Positions 20,776 to 28,996 of a stretch of DNA of 64,000 nucleotides are shown here, piece by piece. Origin of the DNA: Novosphingobium percolationis (lineage in GTDB: Bacteria > Pseudomonadota > Alphaproteobacteria > Sphingomonadales > Sphingomonadaceae); the NCBI RefSeq assembly GCF_020179425.1, contig NZ_JAILYM010000004.1:372001-436000 (forward strand), given 5' to 3'. Position 1 is the first letter of the stretch, and every line of letters starts with the position of its first letter. The position numbers were made by a program, and so were the translations under genes. Under the pieces are notes generated by a model. The model was not told where the DNA came from, did not search any database, and saw only the letters and a list, made by a program, of their open reading frames with translations.

Positions 20776-21944
20776 GCAACGGCTCCGGCGATACGACGCA
20801 ACGCCTCGGCCAACTGGGCCTCGTCTGCGGCAAAGGAAATGCGAAAACCGTCGCGGCCACCGAAGGCCGAGGCGGGTACGATGGCGACGCCATGGTCGAG
20901 CAGGTGCATCGCCAGCGCATCGTCATCACCGAAGCGCGCCATCAGCGGCGCGGCATCGACCATGCAATAGAACGCGCCATCGGGCACGGGGGCGGAAAGC
21001 CCCGGAATCGCGTTGATCGCGGCGACCACGCTGTCCCGCCGCGCGCGGAAGCGTTCGCGCCAGTCGATCAGGAAATCCTGCGGTCCTTCGAAAGCGGCGA
21101 CGGCGGCGGCCTGCGAAATCGAGGCCGGGTTGCCCGACGAATGCGATTGCAGCTTGGCCATGGCCTGAATCAGCCAGAGCGGCCCGGCGGCAACCCCGAT
21201 GCGAAAACCCGTCATCGCGTGGCTTTTCGACACGCCAGAGACGGTCAGCACGCGGGTCGCAAGATCGGGGCATTCGACGGCCAGCGTGGCGTGCGCGCCT
21301 TCGACATAGCGCAGCGGCGCGTAGATATCGTCGCTCATCACCAGCACGCGCGGGTGGCGACGCAGCACCTCGCCCAGCGCGCGGATGTCTTCGGCAGGAT
21401 ACGTCGCGCCGGTGGGATTGCCGGGGCTGTTGAGCAGCAGCCAGCGCGTCTGCGGCGTGATCGCGGCTTCGAGCTGATCGGCGCTGATGCGGAAACCGCT
21501 GGCGGCGGTGGTCGGCAGGTCCACCACGCTTGCCCCGGCAAAGCGCACGATTTCGGGGTAGCTCACCCACCACGGACTGGGCACCAGCACCTCGTCACCC
21601 GGATCGAGCGTGGCGAGCAGCGCGTGGAAGATCGCCTGCTTGCCACCCGCGCTGACGATGACCTGCGACGGCGGCACCACCAGCCCCAGATCGCGTTCGA
21701 AGTGCAGCGCGGCGGCCTTCCTCAACGCGGGCGTACCCGCGACGGCGGTATAGCGCGTGTCGCCCGCATCGAGCGCGCGCTTGGCGGCCTCGACCACGTG
21801 GGCGGGCGTCGCGAAATCCGGTTCGCCCACCGAGAGCGAGATCACGTCCTTGCCTGCCAGCCGAAGTTCCATCGCACGGTCGGTCATGGCGGTGGTGCGC
21901 GAGGGCGCGATGCGCGACAGCGCGGCGGAAAGCTGGTGTGTCAT
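20772..21944 (-). CDS. Class I/II pyridoxal-phosphate aminotransferase (aspartate aminotransferase-like)
   Basis: 390 residues. Fold type I aminotransferase: SVGEPDFATP at 38-47, NSPGNPTGA at 172-180, Schiff-base lysine K240 in VSKSHAMTGFRIG with the phosphate-binding Arg nearby. The pattern is that of subgroup I-gamma aspartate/prephenate aminotransferases, but other 2-oxo acids are possible. The start ATG at 21944 follows pabBC by 7 nt; a 27-codon longer reading would run back into that gene. Confidence 0.88.
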   Translation of the reverse strand: MTHQLSAALSRIAPSRTTAMTDRAMELRLAGKDVISLSVGEPDFATPAHVVEAAKRALDAGDTRYTAVAGTPALRKAAALHFERDLGLVVPPSQVIVSAGGKQAIFHALLATLDPGDEVLVPSPWWVSYPEIVRFAGASVVDLPTTAASGFRISADQLEAAITPQTRWLLLNSPGNPTGATYPAEDIRALGEVLRRHPRVLVMSDDIYAPLRYVEGAHATLAVECPDLATRVLTVSGVSKSHAMTGFRIGVAAGPLWLIQAMAKLQSHSSGNPASISQAAAVAAFEGPQDFLIDWRERFRARRDSVVAAINAIPGLSAPVPDGAFYCMVDAAPLMARFGDDDALAMHLLDHGVAIVPASAFGGRDGFRISFAADEAQLAEALRRIAGAVA

Positions 21945-21951
21945 CAGGGAG

Positions 21952-23739
21952 TTACTCGCCGTGGAGCCGTGCGGGACAAAGGCCGCGCACCGCATTGCCG
22001 ACGAAGAAACCGCCGGAAAGATCATCGAGCGTGAGGTCCGCTTCCTCGGCCCGGCCCGCCTCGATCAGGCTGCGGCGCAGCACGCCGGGCAGCAGGCCGG
22101 TTGCGGCGCGCGGGGTGAGCAGGCGGCCATCGCGTTCGACGAACAGGTTGGTGAAGCTGCCTTCGGTGACAAGGCCATCGTCGCGCACCAGCAGCGCCTC
22201 GCCCGCGCCGGAGCGCTTGGCGACCTTGAGCGCCTCTTCGTAGAAGCCGCGATCGGTGGACTTGTGGCGCAGACGCCAGTCGCCGCTGGAAACGGGCAGC
22301 GGCAGCGCGATGCAGGCGACGGGGCCGGCAAAGGCCGGCGGCATCGGCGCGGCTTCGAGCGCATGGGCGCCCTGCCGCGACACCAGCAGGCGCACCTTGG
22401 CCGGGGCATCCAGATCGAAGCACAGCGCATGGATCGCGTTGCGCACCGCGTGGCGATCGAAGCTGAAGCCAAGCTCGGCGGCGCTCGCCTTCAGGCGTTC
22501 CAGATGGAGTTCGAGCAGCGCGATTCCGCTGGCCGGGTCGAAGGCCATGGTCTCGATCAGATCGGCATTGCCGGCGGACAGACGCAAGAAACTCCCCTTC
22601 ACCACGCATTCGCGCCATTCGCGCGCCAGGGTGGAATCGGCGACGATGCCCGATCCGACCCCCATGGTGGCGCGTCCTCCCTGCGCATCCCGATGATCGG
22701 GCACAAGGCGGAGAGTCCGGATTGCCACATTGAACGCGGCATCGCCAGTGCTGTCCAAGCGGCCCACCGCACCGCAGTAAGCCCCGCGGGCATCGCGCTC
22801 CACTTCGTCGATCAGTTCCATCGCGCGGATCTTGGGCGCGCCGGTGATCGAGCCGCAGGGGAAGATCGCGCGCAGCAGGTCGGCGGCGCTGGTTTCGGGC
22901 CGCAGCCGGGCGCGCACGGTCGTCACCATCTGGTGGACGGTGGGATAGGTCTCGACCGCGAAGGGGGCCTCGACCCGCACCGAGCCTGCCTGCGCCACGC
23001 GCGACAGGTCGTTGCGCATCAGGTCGACGATCATCAGGTTTTCGGCGCGATCCTTGGGATTGGCGGCCAGCCCTTCGCGCAGGGCCTCGTCCTCCGCCGC
23101 CGTGCCACCGCGCCGCGCGGTGCCCTTCATCGGGCGCACCGTGGCTTCGCCATCGCGGACCGAAAAGAACAGTTCGGGCGAGAACGAGAGGTGCCAGTGC
23201 GCGCCGTCCCAGATCAGCCCGCCGTACCCGGCCCGCGCATCGGCGCGGATGGCGCGGTAGATCGCCAGCGGATCGCCCGCCCATGTTCCGCCGAGCGGAA
23301 AGGTGAGGTTAGCCTGATAGATGTCGCCGCTGCGGATGGCATCCTGAATACGCGCGAAGGCCGCGCCGTAGCTGCCGGTGCTGAGTTGCGGATCGAGCGG
23401 GCCAAGCCGACCGGGGCCGCTGGCTTCGCGTGCCAGCCACGCCTCGACCTCATCGCCCGTCAGCTCCCGCCAGCCATCGAAGCGCGCGAACCACACCAGC
23501 GGCCCGCCCGCGCCGGTCTTGGCATGGGCCAGAGGGGCAAGTCGCGGTTCGAGCGCAAGGCCCGCTTCGTAGGCAATGAAGCCCGCCCAATCCCCCGGCG
23601 TGGCGGCGATGCGCGCAAGCGCGTCGTCCACCTCGTGCGCGCGGCGCGCGACGACGATCTCGCGCGCGTCGGTGTAGAGCCGAGAGGGGCTGGTGCCGGT
23701 CTGCCGGGCATCGTCGAGAAGAATGAAGGGCGCGCGCAT
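21952..23739 (-). CDS. pabB: Aminodeoxychorismate synthase component I fused to aminodeoxychorismate lyase (PabB-PabC)
   Basis: 595 residues. The first ~370 form a chorismate-binding domain (SGDIYQANLTFPL, KGTARRGG, ENLMIVDLMRNDL, FPCGSITGAPK). From about 380 on comes a fold type IV PLP enzyme (LIETMAFDPASGIALLELHLERL, ending TEGSFTNLFV and GLLPGVLR). Together they turn chorismate into 4-amino-4-deoxychorismate and then 4-aminobenzoate plus pyruvate, for folate synthesis. No glutaminase (PabA) domain is present, so ammonia or a PabA encoded elsewhere is needed. The start is the first ATG consistent with PabB homologues. It heads the operon with the aminotransferase, rluA-type and arfB genes. 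Confidence 0.93.
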   Translation of the reverse strand: MRAPFILLDDARQTGTSPSRLYTDAREIVVARRAHEVDDALARIAATPGDWAGFIAYEAGLALEPRLAPLAHAKTGAGGPLVWFARFDGWRELTGDEVEAWLAREASGPGRLGPLDPQLSTGSYGAAFARIQDAIRSGDIYQANLTFPLGGTWAGDPLAIYRAIRADARAGYGGLIWDGAHWHLSFSPELFFSVRDGEATVRPMKGTARRGGTAAEDEALREGLAANPKDRAENLMIVDLMRNDLSRVAQAGSVRVEAPFAVETYPTVHQMVTTVRARLRPETSAADLLRAIFPCGSITGAPKIRAMELIDEVERDARGAYCGAVGRLDSTGDAAFNVAIRTLRLVPDHRDAQGGRATMGVGSGIVADSTLAREWRECVVKGSFLRLSAGNADLIETMAFDPASGIALLELHLERLKASAAELGFSFDRHAVRNAIHALCFDLDAPAKVRLLVSRQGAHALEAAPMPPAFAGPVACIALPLPVSSGDWRLRHKSTDRGFYEEALKVAKRSGAGEALLVRDDGLVTEGSFTNLFVERDGRLLTPRAATGLLPGVLRRSLIEAGRAEEADLTLDDLSGGFFVGNAVRGLCPARLHGE

Positions 23740-23881
23740 GAGGGTGTCGCGCGCCTTAGCCGTTTGACGGCGGGGATGCAAAAGGGGGCGTGCGGGATGG
23801 TGCCCATGCGGCGTGTTCCCCGTTTGCAAACTGCCGCCTGCGGCCTAGACCTTGGGCACAAGGCAGCGAAGGACAATACCC

Positions 23882-25456
23882 ATGGGCGAGATCGTGATCG
23901 GGCTTGGCGCGGATGGGCAGCAGCAGGTGCTGCGGCTCGATCGGGCGAACCGGCACGGGCTGGTTGCGGGCGCGACCGGCACGGGCAAGACGGTGACGCT
24001 GCAGGGCATCGCGGAGCAGTTCAGCCGCGCGGGCGTGCCGGTATTCATGGCCGACGTGAAGGGCGATCTTTCCGGAATCGCCATGCCCGGCAGCCCCACC
24101 TTCAAGAACGCCGACAGGCTGGAGGCGCGCGCGAAGGAAGTCGGCATCACCGACTATGCCTATGCCGACAATCCGGCGGTGTTCTGGGATCTGTATGGCG
24201 AGGCCGGGCATCCGATCCGCACCACGATCTCGGAAATGGGCCCGGTGCTGCTGGCGCGGCTGCTGGGGCTGAACGAAACGCAGGAAGGCGTGCTCAACAT
24301 CGCGTTCCGATACGCCGACGACAATGGCCTGCTGCTGATCGATATGGCCGACCTGCAATCGGTGCTGGTCGCCTGCGCGGAAGCAGCGAGTGAACTTGCC
24401 ACGCGCTACGGCAATGTCTCCAAGGCCAGCGTCGGCACGATCCAGCGGCAGTTGCTCGCCTTCGAATCGCAGGGCGCGGACCGTTTCTTTGGCGAGCCCG
24501 CCTTCGAGATCAACGACTTCCTGAAGGTGGACGACCAGGGGCGCGGCATGGTCAACGTGCTCGCGGCGGAAAAGCTGATGCAGAGCCCCAAGCTCTACGC
24601 CACGTTCCTGCTGTGGCTGCTGTCCGAACTGTTCGAAGCGCTGCCCGAAGTGGGCGATCCCGAAAAGCCCTGCCTCGTGTTCTTCTTCGACGAGGCGCAC
24701 CTCTTGTTCGAGGATGCCCCGCAGGCGCTGTTCGAGAAGGTGGAGCAGGTGGTGCGCCTGATCCGGTCGAAGGGGGTGGGCGTCTATTTCGTCACGCAGA
24801 ACCCGATCGACATCCCCGAAAAGATCGCAGGCCAGCTCGGCAACCGCGTTCAGCACGCGCTGCGCGCCTTCACCCCGCGCGACCAGAAGGCGATCAAGGC
24901 CGCCGCCGAAACCTTTCGCATCAATCCCGATCTCGACGTGGAAAAGGCGATCACCGAGCTGAAAGTGGGCGAGGCGCTGGTCTCCACGCTTGATGCCGAT
25001 GGCGCGCCCAGTGTGGTTCAGCGCACGCTGGTGGCGCCGCCACGCTCGCGGCTGGGGCCGGTCAGCCCCAAGGAACGCGCGGTGATCCAGTCGATCAGCC
25101 CGTTCGAGGGCAAGTACGATACCGCCGTGAACCGCGAGAGCGCCGCCGAAGTGCTGGCGCAAAAGGCGAGCGATGCCGCCGCCGCCGCGCAGCAGGTGGA
25201 AGAACAGGGCGAAGTCGCGCAGCGCGGCACCGCGCGTCAGTCGCCCAGCCTGTGGGGCAAGGCCGGCAAGGCCGCCGTGGGTGCGGTGGCAAGTTCGGCG
25301 GGCGCAGTGATCGCGGCAGAGATCATGGGCAAGAAGTCGCGCGCTTCGCCCGTCTCCTCGGGGCTTTCCGCCGTGGTCGGCACGGTGGCGACGCAGATCG
25401 GCGGCGCGGCGTTCGGACGGTTTGCGCGCGGGCTGCTGGGCGGCCTGTTGCGCTGA
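23882..25456 (+). CDS. HerA-like ATPase (DUF853 type)
   Basis: 524 residues. Walker A GATGTGKT at 30-37 and Walker B FFFDEAH with DEAH at 270-273, followed by [30 protein letters not shown], are hallmarks of the HerA/FtsK superfamily branch known as DUF853 (YjgR). The C-terminus (about 435-524) is an alanine/glutamine-rich linker and glycine-rich tail. It likely forms a ring ATPase; the substrate is unknown and no NurA nuclease is nearby. GAAGGA precedes the ATG. It is divergent from pabBC across 142 nt. Confidence 0.88.
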   Translation: MGEIVIGLGADGQQQVLRLDRANRHGLVAGATGTGKTVTLQGIAEQFSRAGVPVFMADVKGDLSGIAMPGSPTFKNADRLEARAKEVGITDYAYADNPAVFWDLYGEAGHPIRTTISEMGPVLLARLLGLNETQEGVLNIAFRYADDNGLLLIDMADLQSVLVACAEAASELATRYGNVSKASVGTIQRQLLAFESQGADRFFGEPAFEINDFLKVDDQGRGMVNVLAAEKLMQSPKLYATFLLWLLSELFEALPEVGDPEKPCLVFFFDEAHLLFEDAPQALFEKVEQVVRLIRSKGVGVYFVTQNPIDIPEKIAGQLGNRVQHALRAFTPRDQKAIKAAAETFRINPDLDVEKAITELKVGEALVSTLDADGAPSVVQRTLVAPPRSRLGPVSPKERAVIQSISPFEGKYDTAVNRESAAEVLAQKASDAAAAAQQVEEQGEVAQRGTARQSPSLWGKAGKAAVGAVASSAGAVIAAEIMGKKSRASPVSSGLSAVVGTVATQIGGAAFGRFARGLLGGLLR

Positions 25457-25462
25457 ACGCGC

Positions 25463-26899
25463 TTACGACAGGGGCAGGCGCAGCTCGGCGGTGAGGCCGA
25501 CGATCGTGCCGTCTTGACGCCGGTTGGCGAGCGTGAGGTTGCCGCCGTGCTGTTCGGCAATGGCGCGGGCCAGCGCGAGGCCCAGCCCTGCCCCGCCGGT
25601 AGCCGAATTGCGTGAAGCTTCCAGCCGGGTGAACGGTTCCATCATGCGCGCTATGGCATCTTCGGGGATGCCGGGGCCGTCGTCCTCCACGCGCAGCACG
25701 GCATGGCGTCCGTCGCGACGGAGCGAGACGCGCGCGCGCGCGCCATAGCGCAGCGCATTGGAGACGAGGTTGCGCAACGCGCGCCGCAGCCATGTGGGGC
25801 GCAGCGGCAGGACCAGGCGCTCGGTGTCGGCGAGATCGACGTCCTCGCCCATGTCCTCGTATTCGCCCACCACGTCGGCTACCAGCGCGGACAGCTGGGT
25901 GCTTTCGACCGGATCGGTCGGACGGCCGACGCGCGCGAGCGAGAGGATGTCGTCGAGCGAGCGGGTGATGTCCTCGATCGTGGCGGCCATGCGCGCGCGC
26001 TCGGCATCATCGTCCACAGCCTCGATCCGCACGCGCAGCGCGGCGAGCGGGGTCTTGAGGTCGTGGCCGATCGCGCCCAGCATCACGTCCTTTTCATCGA
26101 GCAGTGAAACGATGCGCTGCTCCATCGCGTTGTGCGCCTCGATCAGCAATTGGACGTCCTCCGGCCCCTGCGGCGCGAGCTGGCCATCGAGCGAGCGGTC
26201 GGCGGCGAACGCATCGACGCGGCGGGTCAGCGCCTTCAGCGGTCGGGCGATGCGGCGCACGATCAACGCGGTGGCGCCGACCAGCACGACGTACGTGAAC
26301 AGCGTCTGCAACAGGATCGAGGCGAGGATGCGTCCTTCGTCTGCCGGGACCACCACGCGCGCGACCAGCCAGCCGCCGTCGTTCTGACGCAGCGCAGCCA
26401 CGATCACGCGGCGGGGATCGCCTGCTGCCTGCTGGGCTCGCTTGCGTGCAACCCAGTCCGTCAGCTCGGGATCTGCGATCAGCGCGCGCTCGACCACCAC
26501 GACCTGCGCGGCGGGAAGGCCTTGCGCCTCGAGCACTTCGTGCAGCGCGCCTTCGGCATCGTGGCGGCGGTGATCGGTCGGCACCGGGGCGAAGTCGCGC
26601 TCGACGCGCAGGCGCAGGCGGCGGGGCAGACGGAAGCCGTCGTCGGGCGGGGGACGGCGGTCACGCGCCTCGGTCGGTGGCCCGTCAGGCGGCCCGTCCT
26701 GCGCAGGCTGGCCGAGCAGACGAAAGGCCAGCGCGTTGACCATGCCGTTGAGATGCCGCTCGTGCTGGGCGCGCCACATCAGGCCGGAGGAAATGCCCTG
26801 CGCCACCATCAAAGCCAGTGCGAGCGCCAGCAGCATCTGCCCTTGCAGGCTGCGCGGCCAGACTGGCAGGCGGCGGATGCGGTACGAGAGCGAGGCCAC
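25463..26899 (-). CDS. Sensor histidine kinase of a two-component system
   Basis: About 478 residues. Membrane helix 1 at ~20-40, a periplasmic sensor region of ~150 residues with an Arg/Pro/Asp-rich stretch, membrane helix 2 at ~193-213, a HAMP linker (RRIARPLKALTRRVDAF), dimerisation/phosphoacceptor helix with H279 in GHDLKTPL, and an HATPase domain (NLVSNALRYG, DDGPGIP, GGAGLGLALA). It phosphorylates the regulator encoded just upstream. The GTG start lies 7 nt after the regulator's stop; longer readings overlap that gene in another frame. Confidence 0.93.
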   Translation of the reverse strand: MASLSYRIRRLPVWPRSLQGQMLLALALALMVAQGISSGLMWRAQHERHLNGMVNALAFRLLGQPAQDGPPDGPPTEARDRRPPPDDGFRLPRRLRLRVERDFAPVPTDHRRHDAEGALHEVLEAQGLPAAQVVVVERALIADPELTDWVARKRAQQAAGDPRRVIVAALRQNDGGWLVARVVVPADEGRILASILLQTLFTYVVLVGATALIVRRIARPLKALTRRVDAFAADRSLDGQLAPQGPEDVQLLIEAHNAMEQRIVSLLDEKDVMLGAIGHDLKTPLAALRVRIEAVDDDAERARMAATIEDITRSLDDILSLARVGRPTDPVESTQLSALVADVVGEYEDMGEDVDLADTERLVLPLRPTWLRRALRNLVSNALRYGARARVSLRRDGRHAVLRVEDDGPGIPEDAIARMMEPFTRLEASRNSATGGAGLGLALARAIAEQHGGNLTLANRRQDGTIVGLTAELRLPLS

Positions 26900-26906
26900 C
26901 CGCGCG

Positions 26907-27650
26907 TCAGTCCGTCGCGGGCAGCTTGCGCACTTCGGCGGCGAGCATGTAGCCGCCGCCCCAGACAGTCTGCACGAGTTGGGGATTGCGGCTGTCGGCC
27001 TCGATCTTGCGGCGCAGGCGGCTGATCTGATTGTCGATGGCGCGGTCGAACAGGTGCGCCTCCCGGCCCTGCACCATGTCGAGCAGGCGGTCGCGGTCGA
27101 GCACCTGGCGCGGATGGTCGAGGAAGGCCATGAGCAGGCGGAACTCCGCCGAGGAAATGGCAACGCCTGCGCCTTCGGGATCAGTCAGGCGGCGCTTGAG
27201 CGGATCGAGACTCCAGCCTTCGAAGTGATAGACCACGGCGTCGTTCGGCTCGGCAGGCTGGCGCGCGGCGCGGCGCAGCACGCTGCGGATGCGAGCGACC
27301 AGCTCGCGCGGGTCGAAAGGCTTCACCACATAATCGTCGGCGCCGATCTCGAGCCCGACGATGCGGTCGGTAGCCTCGCCCCGCGCGGTGATGAAGATGA
27401 CCGGCAGACGCCGCGCCTCGACCAGATGGCGGCAAAGCGAAAGGCCGTCCTCGCCCGGCATCATGATGTCGAGCAGGGCGATGTCGGGCCGGTGCTCTCC
27501 TTGGCCCTCGACCAGTCGGCTGCGCGCCTCGGCGGCAGTGCCGGCCTGGGTGACGACGAAGCCCTGGCGGACAAGGTAGTCCGCCAGAGGCTCGCGCAGC
27601 GCGGGTTCGTCGTCGACGAGCAGGACACGGGTGGGCGTGGTTTCGATCAT
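26907..27650 (-). CDS. OmpR/PhoB-family response regulator
   Basis: 247 residues. Receiver domain with the acidic pair DD at 13-14, phospho-acceptor D61 in LLDIMMPG and the conserved lysine in VVKPFDP, then a winged-helix DNA-binding domain ending RRKIEADSRNPQLVQTVWGGGY. It lies between the EF-hand gene and the kinase gene, all on the minus strand with gaps of 32 and 7 nt. The direct repeat at 28493-28509 is a candidate binding site. Confidence 0.95.
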   Translation of the reverse strand: MIETTPTRVLLVDDEPALREPLADYLVRQGFVVTQAGTAAEARSRLVEGQGEHRPDIALLDIMMPGEDGLSLCRHLVEARRLPVIFITARGEATDRIVGLEIGADDYVVKPFDPRELVARIRSVLRRAARQPAEPNDAVVYHFEGWSLDPLKRRLTDPEGAGVAISSAEFRLLMAFLDHPRQVLDRDRLLDMVQGREAHLFDRAIDNQISRLRRKIEADSRNPQLVQTVWGGGYMLAAEVRKLPATD

Positions 27651-27682
27651 GCCGTCGGGCTTAGCGCAAGTTCAGCAGGGGA

Positions 27683-28306
27683 TCACTCGCCCGGAGGCGG
27701 CGGGGGCATGTCGCCCATCGGTTCTCCGTCACGGGCGTGCGGGCGCATCGCCTTGAACGCGGCGCGGCGTTCCTCCGGCGTGATCTTGCCGTCGTGGTTG
27801 GCGTCGGCCTTGTCGAAGTGCGCCTTCACCGCTGCATCGTATTCGGCGCGGGTGACGGTGCCGTCCTTGTTGGCATCGGCCATCATCGCGATCATGCCAC
27901 CCATCATGTCGTGGCCGCCCATGCGGTGCTCGCCCATGCCGTGCTGACCCATGCCGCCGGGGGGCGGAGGACCGTCCATCGCCATCGGGCCGTCCTTGTG
28001 CTCCATCATGCCACGGTGGTGTGCGATGAACTCGTCGCGGCTGATCGCGCCGTCGTGGTTGGTGTCGATCTCGTCGAACTTCTGCACCAGCTTGGCGTCG
28101 CGGTCGGCCTGGTCGAGCTTGCCGTCCTTGTTGACGTCGAGCCGGGTCCACGCCTCGTCCGCCTTGGCCTTGGCTTCGGCCCAGGTGATCGCGCCGTCAC
28201 CATCAGCGTCGGCGCCATGGTGCATCGGCGCGGGCGTGGCGGCATAGAGCCCGCCCGCACCGAGCGCGAGCGCGGCGGCGGAAAGGCCAAGTGCGAGCTT
28301 CTTCAT
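27683..28306 (-). CDS. Periplasmic EF-hand protein with Met/His-rich insert
   Basis: 207 residues. A signal peptide (MKKLALGLSAAALALGAGGLYA) precedes five EF-hand loops at 33-44, 57-68, 81-92, 144-155 and 168-179, each of the DxNxDGxIxxxE kind. Between loops 3 and 4 lies a Met/His/Gly-rich stretch (about 96-142) with runs such as GMGQHGMGEHRMGGHDMMGG, resembling copper-handling segments of periplasmic metal proteins. It probably binds Ca2+ and perhaps Cu+ outside the inner membrane. It is the first gene of the operon with the regulator and kinase, so it may feed the kinase or be its output. TTGGAG precedes the ATG. Confidence 0.88.
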   Translation of the reverse strand: MKKLALGLSAAALALGAGGLYAATPAPMHHGADADGDGAITWAEAKAKADEAWTRLDVNKDGKLDQADRDAKLVQKFDEIDTNHDGAISRDEFIAHHRGMMEHKDGPMAMDGPPPPGGMGQHGMGEHRMGGHDMMGGMIAMMADANKDGTVTRAEYDAAVKAHFDKADANHDGKITPEERRAAFKAMRPHARDGEPMGDMPPPPPGE

Positions 28307-28459
28307 GGCGATGGAACTCCAACAGGTTGGAAAAGAAGGGGGAGGAAGCTGCGGGGTCGGCTGGGCGGCGAATGAAGGGGGAGTGCTCCGCCGCCCGATT
28401 CATGGGGGACTGGAATGACCGTCCGCCGCAACTTCCTTGAACCCTGATATAGGTACGCC

Positions 28460-28509
28460 TTGTCGCGCGACTATGCCAGGATAAGCGGATTATTGTCGCA
28501 GTTTGTCGC
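28460..28509. promoter_or_regulatory. TTGTCGC direct repeats upstream of the EF-hand/two-component operon
   Basis: TTGTCGC occurs at 28460-28466, 28493-28499 and 28503-28509. The last two are spaced 10 nt, one helical turn, the usual arrangement for a dimer of an OmpR-type regulator. They lie 155-200 nt upstream of the EF-hand gene. The rest of the 245-nt gap is AT-richer than its surroundings and must hold the operon promoter. Confidence 0.4.
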
Positions 28510-28551
28510 CGACGTGCGCCACGGTTCATCGCCGCGCAAGCTGCGCCCGGC

Positions 28552-28923
28552 TCAGCCCATCACGAAGGCGTTGAGCTTGTTGCCATCGGGATCGCGGAAA
28601 TAGGCGGCATAGAACCCGCCGTCGCCGCGCGGGCCGGGCGCGCCTTCGCACGTGCCGCCATGAGCGAGCGCGATGGCGTGGAGACGATCGACCTGCTCCT
28701 TGTCCTTCGCTTCGAACGCAACCATCACGCCGCTGCCCACGCTGGCGGGGTTGCCGTCGAACGGTTTGGTCAGCCCGATCCCCGCCCCGCCGCCGGGCGC
28801 GCCCCAGGCGATCGCCCCGTCCCATTCCATCATGCGCCCGACGCCCATTTCGGCGGCGATGGCATCGTAGAAGGCGGCCCCGCGCGCGAGGTCGCTGGTG
28901 CCCAGCGTGACATATCCGATCAT
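28552..28923 (-). CDS. VOC-family (glyoxalase-like) protein
   Basis: 123 residues forming one vicinal-oxygen-chelate module: MIGYVTLGTSDLARGAAFYDAI at the start, and FYAAYFRDPDGNKLNAF at the end, where family members place metal-binding and substrate residues. It could be a lyase-, dioxygenase- or resistance-type enzyme, or a binding protein; the sequence does not decide. It is a single gene in the same direction as the EF-hand operon, 245 nt upstream of it. Confidence 0.85.
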   Translation of the reverse strand: MIGYVTLGTSDLARGAAFYDAIAAEMGVGRMMEWDGAIAWGAPGGGAGIGLTKPFDGNPASVGSGVMVAFEAKDKEQVDRLHAIALAHGGTCEGAPGPRGDGGFYAAYFRDPDGNKLNAFVMG

Positions 28924-28996
28924 GATCGTTCTCCATCCGGCCGAATCGGCCTATATGGAGAACGTATCACGAACATTCAGCGTCGCAAGCGCCCTG

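Noticed and set aside
21757..24393. 878-codon plus-strand frame opposite the aminotransferase and pabBC
   Set aside because: Shadow frame spanning several real genes and the start of the HerA-like gene in the wrong frame.
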